DNA from: Clusia tigrina
Lineage: Eukaryota; Arthropoda; Insecta; Diptera; Clusiidae
Reading direction: 5' to 3'
DNA length: 64,000 bases
NCBI GenBank assembly: GCA_920105625.2
Contig: OV050033.1
Location: 125,115,821-125,179,820 of the forward strand
Position numbers and translations under genes: made by a program. The number at the start of each line of letters is the position of its first letter. The stretch's first letter is position 1. The notes beneath the pieces are model-generated. The model did no database searches, was not told the origin of the DNA, and worked only from the letters and a program-made list of their open reading frames with translations. Positions 22,901 through 36,300 of this stretch are shown here, piece after piece.

Positions 22901-25480
22901 CTGATATGTTACAAAATTAAGTGTCACTGACGCAATGAACTGATTTTCTGCTACTAATATTATTCCTTTTTTTTACACAAGTTCTCATATTACTGTTTCA
23001 CCAATTGGTGGATTTTGAACAATATTGAAACTAGTTCAATAATAAATAAAAATATATCAAAGGGTCAACACGACCGCTGAAGACATACGAGAGCCAAGGT
23101 AAATTTCCTTACTTCATTGCGTTCCATTTTCCATTTCCATTTTGCATTTTGAGAATAGTTTCACGAAGAATTAGTATTGGAGTCTTACTAACTGTTGTTA
23201 AGTTAGCTTCCAACGAGTCAATTTCCCTGCAGGGGTACCTGCACAGTAGTAATATTGATAATATAACCTATGGCTAAGCATTTATATGCAATATATGCTA
23301 ATCAAACGACACCCAATGGCATCAAATTTGTAATTTTCGTCCATTTTTTATTATCGCCTTTATATATACTTGAATGTATATATAGATTCAGTCACATATG
23401 TACATATATACGAGTACTTGTATGTAGGTACGTAAATATGTTGATACCTGTTTGTGACTTTTGTGTGGCCGGAATTTTATTTATCGCTGTGTTATTTTCG
23501 AATGTTCAAGAACTCATTTTCGGTGGGGTTGCTGGGCCGTAGTTCTCTCGTTCCTGGCCCCATAGGTTGATTATTGGATTGGCTAATTCATTTGTTTTGG
23601 CCACTTTTGACAGCAGGTTAATAGATCGGTTTTCGTGCAGTCATTAGCATTTTATGGCCAATGCGTGTGGGTTGGTGTATGCCTGTGTATGTGAGTGTTT
23701 GTCCAAGTGTGTTCTGTCGAGGAAGGGTCAAGTGGAAATATGTTCGTAGCTGACTGATGGACCTGAGGTGGTTGGCTGATTGGTTGTTTGGCTGGGGGAT
23801 TGCTGGCAGCCGCACCAAATCGATTTGTTTTTTTGTGTTTATAGTTTACACATACACACGCGCCTATGCGGGTCGATGGTTTCTTGAAGTAATGCTTCCC
23901 TCTCCAAGTAACATGGTTGACTACTTTGTGCTGGTGACGGCTGTGGTCGGAGGGGGAATTTACATTATTTGTGTATATGAGCGTTAGTAAATAAATTAAA
24001 CTGCGTTCAATGAAGTCTTAGGCGCACGTGTGACTCATTTTTAGTTGACTGTAAATTGCTTAATGAACAATAACAATGCATAAGAAAACAATTTAATTTT
24101 CAAGAAATTTAAAAATACGTTAAAATTAAATAGAAAAAACATTCAAAATTGTTGTCACTTAAATCAAATTTTAGGAAGCAATTTATAAGAAAAATGTCCA
24201 CAAATGAAGCGATTGGGAACAGTGGAGAAGCATCTCCGGACTGTTTTAAAACAGGCCTGCTTATGCCATTCCTCAAGGTCCACAGAAATTCGTATTCAAA
24301 TTGATGACTGAACTATCGAATATCAGTCAAAGACTTTGATGTGGAGTCATAGGATTTCCTATGCACTTTCACCCCTAAGCCTTCTTCGTGCATTTTCATA
24401 AAATACAACAGCAAATCTTTTGTGAAATTTACCGACGACTGAAGCTTAAAACTCAGCCAACCCCCTTTTGCCATACTCAGTTCAACTTTTTACCCACAAC
24501 TTGACCGGTTTCCTCTGAGCCTATCAATTCCTGCATCTTTACTACAGAGTTGGCTGTGCCCGCTCCACCCTCCTCCATGTGAAACACTGACGCAATTGCT
24601 GACATAAGCATTCACACATCCACTTAACCCCATTTAACACTTTTTCGACCACGTCAACTGCCGCGTTAGAGGGCGTTATCACCTTTCAATAAACGCAGCG
24701 TCAATAGTTTAAATGAAGGGGAGAAAAAGTACACAAAATGGGCTTTTAGTACAATAAAAAAGAGAATTACAAATGTACGAGAACAAGTGGATATGTGTGT
24801 TTGAATGCATATGCGTAAAGGCGAAGCCACTTGACACACACGCACACACAAACTCACTCGCAGGATACCAAAGGACAGTCACACACAACGGTAGCAGTAG
24901 CTGCAGCCCTACCAGCCAAGGCCAACCCTTGTAATTCTATTTACGAGCAGCAGAAAAAAAATGAAGACCTTTCACGCAGCCAGCGGCGAGTTAAAAATAC
25001 ACCCACACAGTTACACACACTCCCACACATACACTAGCTATAAAAAATAGCACTACACCTACAGCGACAACAACAACAACAACAACAATGCCAACAACAA
25101 CAAGAAAAAAAGCAGCCAAGGGCGTTGCAGTGCGAACAAAAAAGAAAATTCCTCCACTCGCAAAGAAACTTGGTCATCCTTTTGGGGTGAATGGGGAAAG
25201 TTTGTATTAAAAAAAGCGGAAAAACGCATGCTTTGTTGGTCAATTGAACTTAACCCGCTTTTTAACCCCAAAACAACCACAGGGAAAATAAGAAACAGAA
25301 ATTCAAAACACTAGAAAGGAAGCATGTGAACACAATGGCAACAAATAAGGGGGACGATCTTCGGATAGTGCTGGCTGCATTAGTGCTCCTTTTCGAGATG
25401 AACATATGCACCCAAATAGGGCTATGCTTCTGCTCGTATACTCATGAAATGTGCTTCGATTCAGGCCAGTAAAGGAACTG
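22901..25480. other. Large unique island
   Basis: Non-repetitive except a CA run near 24835-24850 and (ACA)n at 25067-25088. Mixed short open frames on both strands lack domains and overlap microsatellites. A cis-regulatory role is plausible but unproven. Confidence 0.35.
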
Positions 25481-26640
25481 TTCCTTTGTGGTCCTTAGGT
25501 TTGTTTATGTTACAGTGAGAGCCTTCTTCGGGAATGCTCAACTAAGCACTTAAAATGCTCATTGTGATAGTATAGACAACTGGCGCGACTCTCCCATGTA
25601 CCAGGAGGGGAACCTTACTTTTCTGTATTTTGTTTTACATTTGTTTCAAGGGTGATGTCCAAACAATTGCACTAATTCTTGGAACTTATACTAAATTTCT
25701 TCTTGCTCTCGGAGCACATTGTCAGAAAAGGAAACCAAACTGCTCTGATAACAGATCATATTGAATATGACAACATTGAATAATGCTTGGAAACTTCATC
25801 TTCTTTACCCTACTTGACTTTTCTAAACAATATTCAAAAGAGAACTGTCTCCAGAGATTTATTCTAATACTTGAAATATCTTCCTATGATTTTCTTCAAA
25901 ATGTATTCCAAATGTATGCAATCCAAAGTCAACTGAACAACTTTCAATTTGGGGTACTTACTCTATGATTCCACTCTGATGTATGAATATGATTCCATTG
26001 AACTCTCCAGCACCCTTCGCTACCCTACTGTGCTCCTCTTCAATATATAGAAGGAACCTTTGGCAATGATGTATTCTAGAATTATTTTCCTAAGACTTTC
26101 TTCTCTGGAATGTGGACAAAATGTTAATCTCACGGTGGTCTCTTTGATGGGACTGGAACTAAGTTTAGTTATAAACATCTCACTCACAAGCATCTTTCAA
26201 ATACTCCGCCGCAATATCTCCATATTTCTTTGGATTAAGTTTGAAATAATTTCGAAAATGTGTTCTAACCTTCGTTCTGTTCTTTCAACCTAATTTTTTT
26301 ATGTTAGATCATTTTTAAATCATCCTTCGACCTCCCCTCATTCCTTTCTGATCTTATTAAATTTCTTTTATCATTTTCCATTGTTATAAATATTTCGGTT
26401 TAACTAATTTGAACTTGATTCAGCCCCATCCACCGAAAGTTAGATACTAGATTAGGTTTAGATCCTTCTCCAAGCTCCCGGTCATTCTTTTCTGGTCTTC
26501 CTAACTTTCTTTTGACATTTACCATTCCAGTAATAACTTCGGTTTAAGTAATTTAAACTTGATTGTACCATATTCTCCGAAATCCCCGACCTTCTTTGAC
26601 CTTCCTCGAGTTTCTTTAGTGTTCATATATACATACTTTC
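25481..26640. repeat. Decayed tandem repeats
   Basis: The clearest part is 26290-26560, where GTTATAAATATTTCGGTTTAAC and AGTAATAACTTCGGTTTAAG lie ~138 bp apart. Each is followed by TAATTTRAACTTGATT and preceded by CATTYTTTCTGRTCTT. Before this, ~26 kb shows only vague TTTCTTC-rich recurrence. Confidence 0.55.
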
Positions 26641-28590
26641 GTTAGCTTCCTCAACCTCCACTGTGTTTATCCGCAAAATAATTCTCTACCTTTTCTTTTC
26701 GATATTTTTAATCCACGCATTGTCCACAAACGTGTCTCTTCATCTTTGATGCATTCTTCACCACTCCTCCTTAGTTTTGGCATCATCGCAGCATTCTTCC
26801 TGGCAAGAAGTTTTTCTTTCTTATGCTCAGTCCTTGCATTGTACCAGAACTGGTGCGGATGACGAGCACTCGTATCACTGGACAGCTGCAAAGAGGTGTT
26901 GAATTAATATTTCAGGTTTCTATGAGCGTATCGGGGCAGGTTCATTTAAATGGAAGCCTTTCTAATGCATCAACAATTCCCAGCTGCCAACAAGAAACTC
27001 TTCTCAGCTTGCGATCAATTGTGATCAGCGAACGGGAGTATTGATTCGAGCTGCCAATCCTACTGGAATGTTATGCAAATGCAGCGATTAGCATACGAGA
27101 ACAACACAAACACTGTGATTGAGGATTCTGATGATGATGAATATGATGATGCGTCTATGTGTGGACACTGCAACACTGCTGGCCGTATCAATCAATATGC
27201 CTCGCAGCCATTCTAGTGTGTGTTTGTGTGTGTCACTCAGGTAAGTAGACGGGAGAAAACAATCTTTAATTCGATATTGTCTGAGCAATATAAACTATTT
27301 TGCATACGTAATTGTGAGAATTTTTTTGAGATATGCAAAACACCACGGCGAACATGACAGCCTTCCAAGCAACATGCCCAGCAGCGCAAGACATCTGCAC
27401 CCAAATATCCAGAGAGACGCTCGCACAGGCGGTCGCAGAGACTTGCAGCTTTCTTGCATATCCGCTCACTGCATTGATATGCAAATTTTTAATCAAAGCA
27501 GAGTGAAATTTATCGTTATTATTTGTATGCGATTTGCTTGCCAACCCTTCTGAGGTGCCCCCTAATGCCGCCTGTCACAGCCAGCTCGCTGCAGCGATAT
27601 CCTTGCCTGAGCCTGCCACATAAGCGGCCGCCGCTCATCGATCGCTTTATTGGCATCGATCTTCATTTACGGCAATTTGCCAATTGTTGTAAGTCTGCGA
27701 TTTTGGTTTCGAGTGTCCTGCGGTGGAAATATGCCCATTGTGTGAATTGGCAAATGATCCTCTTTGGTGTAGATACTGAAAGTGATATTGATCGCGCAGT
27801 GAGAGACTGAGTGAGAGGCTGAAAGAGAGTATGAGTGAACAAAGAGTCACCGCAAAGAAAAGGATCGTTTGCAAATATTGCCCGCCACTACTATGAGAGC
27901 TCACACAAAGGATATCATTGTTGGATCTGGCTTTGTGGTGCATAAATCGTTGACAAAGTCCGCTTTCATAGCCTCAGCGAGTGACATATCAGCTTCTGCT
28001 AATCTCAGCCAAAGGGAGCCGCTTGTTAATGAAGATCAGCGGGTTGATCATGTTAATGACCGCCATGAGGATTATGACGATCTGCCTAGCGAAGACTTCT
28101 TGTGCTATTCTGCTGCTATACTAGGTTGCTCCAAGTGCGTGGCGATATTCAAGCAACTGCAACGTTCTTCACTGCTACATTCGCTGCTGCTACTCTTACC
28201 GCTGTTGTTGTTTCTGCTGCTGCTTCAGCGGAAATTTATTGAATGCGTGTTCAGCGTGTTCTTTGTCACTTCTGTACGTGATCACTTCAAAAGGCATCAT
28301 AATTTTTATTAACAATTTAAACACACAAAAAACACGCTTATTTATATGAAATATGTTACTGGATCCTGTCAGACGTAGCTCGAAGAGATCGCATCGGAGC
28401 AGTCAAAGTCAACGTCGAGAGCAGAAAGAGAGATCAAAGAAATTAATTCGAAATTTTAAATTAAGCTGCAGCAACCGAACGAAGAAAAGACAAGCGTGGC
28501 GTGGAGCAATCGCTACCAATTACCTTGGCTTCTCTTACAACATAAACATATGAGGAATAATCCTTCTCCTGATGTGGCCGATAAGGGGAT
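26641..28590. other. Unique island with octamer motifs
   Basis: A non-repetitive, relatively GC-rich stretch with ATGCAAAT at 27073-27080 and 27479-27486 and a TGTGAGAA (Su(H)-like) at 27313-27320. Open frames at 27266-27943 occur on both strands without domains. It is among the more enhancer-like islands by motif content, but this is inference. Confidence 0.4.
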
Positions 28591-28601
28591 TTCGTTGTAG
28601 G

Positions 28602-29053
28602 AAAACTGGGTTGGTGGGAAAACTTTATTTACGAAAGAAAGGAGGACAGTCCGTGGGCTCAAATGGGAAGATAATTAGAATATACTAAAGACCTGCATAT
28701 GCAGTATCCTAACTTAAACAGGGCATGCACAAAATATCGATACAGGAATTAGAATGCACTAAAGACCTTCTTATACAGTATCCTACTTACACAGGATAGA
28801 CCCAAAAATCTATACAAGAATTACCCAAAAACTGGGTTGGTGGGAAAACTTTATTTACGAAAGAAAGGAGGACAGTCTGTGGGCTCAAATGGGAAGATAA
28901 TTAGAATATACTAAAGACCTGCATATGCAGTATCCTAACTTAAACAGGGCATGCACAAAATATCGATACAGGAATTAGAATGCACTAAAGACCTTCTTAT
29001 ACAGTATCCTACTTACACAGGATAGACCCAAAAATCTATACAAGAATTACCCA
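28602..29053. repeat. Near-perfect 226-bp tandem duplication
   Basis: 28602-28827 and 28828-29053 differ by a single visible substitution (GTCCGTGGG versus GTCTGTGGG). The event is either very recent or recently homogenised, or a duplicated-haplotype or assembly artefact. Confidence 0.95.
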
Positions 29054-29215
29054 AAAATCCCAAAAATCTATACAAGAATTACTAAAGCCCTTCTTATGCA
29101 GTATCTTACTTATACAGGACATGTCCCAAAATGTCTACAAGAAGTAGAATATACTAAGGACCTTCACATTTAGTGTATTACCTTATACAGGTCATGCCCC
29201 AAATATCCATAGAAG
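28674..29215. repeat. Degenerate ~72-bp repeat under the duplication
   Basis: Inside and beyond the 226-bp duplication a shorter unit recurs: TAGAATRYACTAAAGACCT, GCAGTATCCTAACTT, ACAGGRCATG and CAAAAATCTATACAAGAAT. Decayed copies continue to about 29215, so the new duplication arose within an older array. Confidence 0.85.
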
Positions 29216-30780
29216 AGAGCCGAGGAGTAATTATTGAGTTCGTCGGGTGGTTAAAACTTTATCATCGATTTCTTTACTAATCTTTTAAGCAACTATCCAT
29301 GATATGAGGATCAAAACTCTGCCTCAGTGCGACAGTATTTTGACTGCTTCCTTATTCTGTGGATTCTGCATTCCACCTCCAGTTCTGAAGAGTACGAAGT
29401 TGTATTGAAACCGATAATTGCCACACCAACTGCTTTTCAAGAGCAGAGCAATACAGCTGGGACTCTCACTTCTTCTGGGAAGAACCTTTTTTGAAGAAAC
29501 CCCATGATCATCAGAACTCCATTGAGTTGGAAGACAGAATTTTTCTATGATCATTTTGAGCATTTTCGGTCCTTCCCGACTGACTTATTGTGTTCCACAC
29601 GTGATTACCATAACAATCTCCACAATACAGCGGAGACTATCAATAGCGCTGGAAAACGCAACGGCAGCATTAATTATCAAATCGCAGAACACACTTGTGT
29701 AGAATCTGGAAACTGCCTCTGGTCGACTGCAGGCAGCCATGGCAGCGCATATGGAACAATCGAATCTGCTGAAATTGATATGCTTTTGTATTCCCCATGA
29801 AAATGAAGCAACGAAATTCCATGGCCACACAAATGAATGAGAATAAAAACGAGCCAGAATCCACACTTCAAGGACACAAAAGCGCATGCAACAACATTTC
29901 ACGCAGGAGCTGAGCTCTGAGAATTATGCAAATGCGCGGCGTTGTTGTTGCGTCGTCGCTGATGATTTTTTCTTTTATTCGGCAACAAAATTCAATTCCG
30001 AATATTTTCGATTAATTTGCATAATTCCCAAAGATTATTTGTTGTTAGTGTTATTGTTGGTGTTCGTGTTGTTGTTGTTGTTGTTTGTAGCTGCATTAAT
30101 TGTCAGGTACCACCATTCCGAGAGCAATTTTCCCACAGTCCTCACCTACAGCTCTGCGCATTGAAGTTGCTCTCTTCGTTGTTGGTCAGGATTTTCGTAT
30201 TCCCATTAATCATTCCATACAAATTGCTCAGCTCCTCCAAAGTATCCTGGCGGATATGTTTTAGTTCAATGCGCATAAAAAGTCGCCGCACATCATCTTC
30301 GGTTGGGAGAGAACTTCTTCGTATTCGTATTAAAAATCGCTTAACATTTAAACACTTGAATTGCCAATAAATCACATACGCGCGTATATTGCGGAAACTT
30401 GCGCAAGGATCCTTCACATGCATACAAAAGTAGCTGCTGCCACTTCACTTGTCACACACATCATTAATAATCCTTTCGGTATTTTACATTCCTCGGCTTT
30501 TTTCATCTGTTAGGAGTTGGTCCTGCAAGGAAAACCATTAACTATTTTGGCTAATGCAGCAGAGCAGCGCTTGCAATTTGGGTGGCTCAATTTCACCCAG
30601 CAACTGTCACTCTCCGAGGCAGCGCCAAAACTCGAGCAAATTCGACAGGGCTGGAGTTAGATTCCCAGGGCCGTAGGGCAAAAGATTAAAAGGAGGGCGC
30701 ATGGAGCTAATGAATTGCAGGGCTGAATAAACACGCTCTAAAGTCAGCTAATTAAGGGAAATAATCAAGCCGGAATTCGT
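29216..30780. other. Unique island with paired octamers and a Su(H)-like site
   Basis: ATGCAAAT at 29926-29933 and ATTTGCAT at 30015-30022 face each other ~89 bp apart. TTCCCACA at 30130-30137 (reverse TGTGGGAA) fits the Su(H) consensus. GTT runs lie near 30054-30088. Overlapping open frames on both strands (29504-30423) show no domain. This is a candidate enhancer by motif content only. Confidence 0.4.
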
Positions 30781-31330
30781 TTCCCTCAGGCCCCACGCCA
30801 TCTTCCACAATTTGAAGGGCCCCAAGACTAAGTATGTGGCAGGTAAAGTCGATCGATTGTCAGCCACTGAATGGGAAGTATGAAGTTTGCTTTCCAGAGT
30901 TCGAGGCCCCACTTCATCTTCGATAATAGGAAGCCTAAGCCACAAGACTAAGTGTGTTGCAGGTAAGGTCGATCGATGATCAGCCACTGAATGGGAAGTA
31001 TGAAGTTTGTTTGCCAGAGTTCGAGGCCCCACTTCATCTTCGATAATAGGAAGCCTAAGCCACAAGACTAAGTTTGTTGCAGGTGAGGTCAATCGATTAT
31101 CAGCCACTGAATTGGAAATATGGAATTCGATGCAAGGAGCCCCATCTTTCATCTTAGAGAATGAACGCGTTGTAGGTATGTAGTGAAAGCATCACATGTG
31201 GAAGATTATAAGCCACTGAAAGGGAAATCAGGACACACAGTACGATATCCATAAGCCCAAGACTGAAGACGTTTCAAGTATGTAGTGAAGGCATCCCAAA
31301 AGGCAGATAATTTGCCACTATAAGAAAAAG
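30781..31330. repeat. 120-bp tandem repeat
   Basis: GACTAAGT recurs at 30826, 30946 and 31066, exactly 120 bp apart, within long shared blocks (TCAGCCACTGAATGGGAAGT, CTTCATCTTCGATAATAGGA). Weaker copies run to ~31330. Because 120 is divisible by 3 the minus-strand frame stays open (134 codons at 30748-31152) and encodes a 40-residue repeat. I regard that as an artefact. Confidence 0.93.
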
Positions 31331-32040
31331 AGCGAAGCTCGATGCTTTAAAGGACCCTTACCAGAGGTAGTTTCTAGTTTTTCATCCCCTGTGGTAAATA
31401 ATCAAAATTTTAAATGAAAATATGAAGGCGAAATTATAATGCTGTGGATCCCAGTCCTTCCTACAGTATAGAAAGCAACCCTAAACCTGAGCAGCTACAA
31501 ATTTGTACTGAAGACATCCGACGTAGAAGATTATCAATTATTGGCAGGATAATTTAAAATATTGGATTTACACTTGTGCGGGTCTTGCGAACAAAAACGT
31601 CCCCTAGATTTGTCCAACTGCAAATTATACATTAGTGGATCTGATCTGTGGAGCAAAAGGACTGGTATGAAACCAAGTTACCCAAGAACCCTCGTTCAAA
31701 TACACAGGTCGCCATCCCACATCGGAAGTGATTGAAATCTATTCTTATATTATAAAGATATTATACTGTCATTTGAAGTGGTTAGTTTAGAAACTATCAC
31801 AGTAATCAGGGCGTATTAGTAGTGGGATCCGGGGAATATATTTTCAACAACTGGAACCTAACTCAGACCACATTGAGCCACAACAAACCGACTTCTCATC
31901 ACACTTCTTTCACTGCGCAAAATTTCCTCAGTTCTCATAACTATTTTAGTTTTTTTACATTACCAACATAATGTATCTCTCTTAGGGGCCCGTAGCTTCT
32001 CCTTTCCTAACCCGGGTCCCCGAAAATCCGCCTCTGATCG
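31331..32040. other. Spacer without recognisable features
   Basis: No gene, RNA or clear repeat is seen. It may hold highly decayed repeat sequence. Confidence 0.3.
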
Positions 32041-32999
32041 TGTAACCCGCACACTATTAGCATTCAACCGAAATGCTGCTGATACGAGTATCCCAGCCAC
32101 TACTTCTCTGCTTAGGTTTTGGCCTTTGTGTTGTGGTGTTGTTATTGTTGCTGTTCCTGCTGTTGTTGTTGGTGTTGTTACTACTTGCTACACATGTTTG
32201 TACAAATGTCATTAAGTCGGCACATATCCTTTTTTGGTGTTTTTTATATACGAGTAGTATATGCCTCTCGCCTATTCTCCAACGAGCATTTCATTTGCAG
32301 TTTTCTCGATTCATTTATTTTGCGCTTTGATATCCTTGTACGCAGATTATGTCAAATTCATGCTGCATCCTTTTCTTTACTATTTTTTTTTTTATTTTGT
32401 GTTGCTGCCTTTTGCCTTTTTAACAAAATCCTTACTGTGTGTGAGTGTGTGAGTGTTTTTTGGCAAAAGGTAAATGACGCAAATACACAAACGTCATATT
32501 TTCTGTTTAGCGTTTGTGCTGTTACCCTTTTTTCTCCCTGCCCGTTTAGTACATGTCAACCTCAAAATGTCATTAGGCTTCCTATTTCTGCTTTATTTTC
32601 ATTTCAATTTCTTTTTTCTGCTGTGTTTCTGTTTGGTTGTTATTGTTGTTGTTGTTGTTTTCATTCTTTTTGTGTGCCAGTGTCACATATGCTGCCTGCT
32701 ATTTTGCCGTAGTTGTTGGCTTTCCCGAAATCCTTTCCTTTCTTTTGAGCGCTTTTTGATAGAAATGTAAAAATTTCTTGATTTGGAATTAATGCTAATT
32801 AATGATTCGCTCATATTGTGTGCAAACTATGCAAGGACTGCTCTTGTATGTTTGTGGACATGTGTGTGTTAGTATGTGTGGACGTATGTATGCGATGAAC
32901 ACGAAGAATTTGAACGAGGAAGTCCGTATACAAATCTTTTCTTGCACATAATTGCAACTCACCCCAGCGATTTTAGCAACAAGCGATAATGTAATCATA
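32041..32999. other. Unique island, GTT/CTG-rich
   Basis: TTGTTG/CTGTTG tracts lie at 32137-32180 and 32636-32661. Open frames of up to 197 codons here are poly-Leu/Val/Cys readings of these tracts and are not convincing genes. Confidence 0.4.
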
Positions 33000-33620
33000 C
33001 TGAAATTGAAGCAGCTACTCTGAGGAACCTACTTAGAAGCTCCTACAGTGAGGAATCTATAAGTAGGCAGCTACGACGTGGAACCTGCTGCGAACCTTAC
33101 AGTGAAGTACCTGTAATGAAACAGATACAATGAGGAACCTAGTGAGAACGCAGCTCAGTGAGGATCCTACTGAGAAGCAAGCACAATGAGCAGCCTACAG
33201 AGAACCAGCACCTCAGAGAAACATCTACAGTACGGCAGCTACAATGAGAAGCTCACAGCGAACCTATACGGTGAGGAACTTTTAGAGAAGCAGCTACAGA
33301 CAAGCAAGTACATTGAAGCAGCTACAATGAGAAACGTATAAAGAAGCAGGTACAGTGAAGCACCTACAATGAAAGAACTACAATGAGGGGCCTACAGAGA
33401 GGCAAGCACAATGACGAACATATAGTGAAGCAGCTACGATGAGGAACGTATAAAGGAGCAGGTACAGTGAAGCACCTACAATGAACCAGCTATAATGAGT
33501 AACCTACAGTGAAGCAGCTATAATATGGAACTTTCAGAAAAAAAGCAGGTACAGTGAAGAATTTACAGACAAGGAGCTGCCGTCAAGTATCTATAATGGG
33601 GCACCTACAGTTTACTCAGC
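33000..33620. repeat. Degenerate GCAGCTACAATGAGGAACC array
   Basis: Alternating phrases GAAGCAGCTACA, ATGAGGAACCTA and CAGTGAAGCACC repeat about 30 times at ~15-30 bp, with frequent substitutions. There is no coding meaning. Confidence 0.9.
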
Positions 33621-34170
33621 TCTCAGTCTTAGTTTCAAGATACATTGAAAGGATACAAAAATATCTCCTAATACTCAAAATCCACATTGCAAGAAAGAAA
33701 CAAATTAATCCACCATAGAATAAAGAACCTAAAATTCCACATACTAGAGTCACTATCTCCACTCCCTAACAACTGACGGTCTCTTCGCTTCCAAATCAGT
33801 AAACCAAAAATCTCTTCTCAATGTGTCTGTTTAAATGAAGTCCATTGAAGACTCTTCCCCAAGTACCTCACTGGTCGTAGCTACTAGCTAAGCAAGTCCA
33901 TGAAAGTAACTCGGAATAACAGTGGAAAACAGACTTATATCCTTCAAAAGTCCAGTAACATATGTCAGCAAAGTCAATTGAACAGTTTTGTTAAGGTACT
34001 CCTATTTCAGTGGTCATTTTTCTCATACCAAAGCTCGGAATAGCAGTGTGAAAAAGATCAATGTCCTTAAAGCAGTCATAGCTACCCTCAATGGACTCCT
34101 TAATATAGTAACAGAAAATGTGTCAGTTAACGTAAAGTTCACTGAAGATTTTAGCCAAGTACCTAACTGA
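33621..34170. repeat. Decayed ~120-150 bp repeat
   Basis: CTCGGAATARCAGTG appears near 33910 and 34025 with related flanks (ATATCCTT/ATGTCCTT, AAGTACCTMACTG). This is an old duplication. Confidence 0.55.
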
Positions 34171-36300
34171 AAATATCCACCACTGAAGTGTCATGATGTT
34201 GGTTATTTACCGCTGGTTGGATAACAGCACACTTAAACCAGGATCGGCCCTTTGTGTTCATGATGGGGGTGTTCAGTTGTGAATGGGAAGTAGAAGCGAT
34301 GAGAGTGTTATAGAAGTGAAAGTGGAAATTGTGAATTAAACTTTCCCAACTATTTCTTAAATAAATCGCTATTAAATTAAAATACTTTAGTTGAAGCGAA
34401 ATGACCACACAAGCGATTTTCAATCACTCGACACAATCCAGTTATGGAACTATAAATCAAATTTTCGTAAGAGTACATTTTCGCAATATTCTTAAGAACA
34501 AATCTTTCCAACAAATAGGAAACTTCACACAATCTTCTTCAATATTCATTCCCGTCCTTCGGTTGTCATCATATTGGCTACTGATCGCAATTTCTTCTTC
34601 AAATATATTGAGTGTGAGCCGTTTTGATAGACGAGAATTAGTAGCAGACTTCCAGCAAGGAAGATATCCATGGAAGATTTTCTGCTGTACCCCAAAAGCC
34701 TCACGCAATTATGCGTGACTAAATGATTCAAAGTTATGTTACTCAAACGGTGTTGCGTTAATAGAGCTGCAATTTGGGGGCAATGCTGCAGTAAATATTG
34801 CACTTTACCATCACCCCCTTCGCCAGAACCCCTCACGGGACCAACACACTCGCACACATGCCTGCAGCGCGTATTAAACTCAAAATTACGCGCAACAATT
34901 GCGATGTGAATTTTGCATATTTCATTAAGTGCCTACTTGTTGGCGCTGTTGTTCTTGTTGTTGTTGTTGTGTACAAGTTGGAGTTGTTGTTGATGGCTGC
35001 TGAAATTAATTTGCGTTTTACAAATAAAAAAACAACAACAGCAACAACAATAGCAATAGCAAAGCAGCAAATATACTCAAAATAGCAATTGGCAATGCAA
35101 AAAGAGATTTGCCGCTGCTGATATGCGGACGAACGGTGTAAATGCATATGCATACGGTGGGAGGGGGCAGGCAAACAAGAACTCACACACCTCCCCCACA
35201 CACTCACACACATGCACACACATTGGCAGGCGTTGCACATTTTGCATAAAGCGTAAATGCACCGTTATGCCAGTTATACGTGCGAAACGAAATTCACGTA
35301 TCTATTTATATGCCAGATACCAACGTTCTACACGTCTATTGTTGCTCGCGTTGCTGCTGTTGTTGCTATTGCTGCTGCTGCTGCTGATGTTTGTTGTTGA
35401 TTTTATTGTTGTTGCTATTGTTGTTGTTGTTGCTGTTCTCTTGTTGTTATTTAGTAGGTAATAATGAGCATGTTGCCGCAGCAGTTGAAAGTTGTTGCTT
35501 TGTTGCCGCTGTGCCCTTTAAAATTGCCGTTCGTTTCGCAAATTTTATGCGCACAACTCTCGCCACACAAAATTTCCGCGCCGAACTCCACGCGGCACCG
35601 CTCAGCCCCATGCAGCGGCGGCTAAAGTTCAAATCCGCAAAGTGCATTTGTTGCTGTTGCCTGTCAACAATGATGAAGTGCTCTGGCAGGGGTGTACAAG
35701 AAGCCATGCAGGTACTCGGAGCTCTGCAGACTGAGTTGCCGGTGGAGCTGGCAGCGACGCACCTGTTGTAGCGTGTGTGCAGCTCGTACGTACGTTTAAT
35801 TGCTCAGAGTAAGTGGCAACTTGTTGTTTATCGATGAAAAGTGATTTTTGTTTGAAAAGCGGGCATGAAATTACGCAAAGCTATTTTCAAAACTGCGGAT
35901 TGTTCTGTATCGATAACAATGGGGTTGGCTTTGAGGCATTTTTGTTTATAATTCTCGATTTACATTGAAAGGAGAATTAAATGTAAAATATAAATATCAA
36001 TATACTCGTATATAGTTCGACATTATTGAAAGCGAACTCTTTATACTCCAAAGCGTGTTTTATGACATGTACAATGACTTGAAAACCTTGTCCAACTATT
36101 GATTCATTTAATGAATTCCATTTCTAACCCGTCAAGGACTTTGTGTCCCCGTTCTGGTTTGGTGAGCGGTTAATGAAATCAGCTTCTGGGGATGCGTATG
36201 CCTGGAATCCTGCCATCCTCCAACAAACAGTTTTAAACCCTTCTTTCTACGCTAACTCAACGAATCATGGGAGGATTGGCCCACGGATTCTCTGAATTAA
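34171..36300. other. Large unique island with TTG/CTG tracts
   Basis: Non-repetitive except (TTG)n near 34950-34972 and 34986-34994, CAA runs near 35030-35050 and a long GTT/GCT tract at 35337-35448. Overlapping open frames on both strands at 34798-35771 translate these tracts. No gene is called. Confidence 0.4.

Noticed and set aside
29504..29902. Several open frames of 64-105 codons on both strands
   Set aside because: Mutually overlapping, no recognisable domain and no supporting splice sites. The island is more likely regulatory.
32073..32770. Open frames of up to 197 codons, Leu/Val/Cys/Phe-rich, resembling membrane proteins
   Set aside because: They read TTG/CTG microsatellites and T-rich DNA in several overlapping frames at once, without any conserved domain or splice structure.
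35123..35771. Possible protein-coding exons at 35123-35461 and 35391-35771
   Set aside because: Poly-Leu/Val and Cys stretches derive from a GTT/GCT microsatellite; overlapping minus-strand frames are equally open and no splice-site logic is visible.
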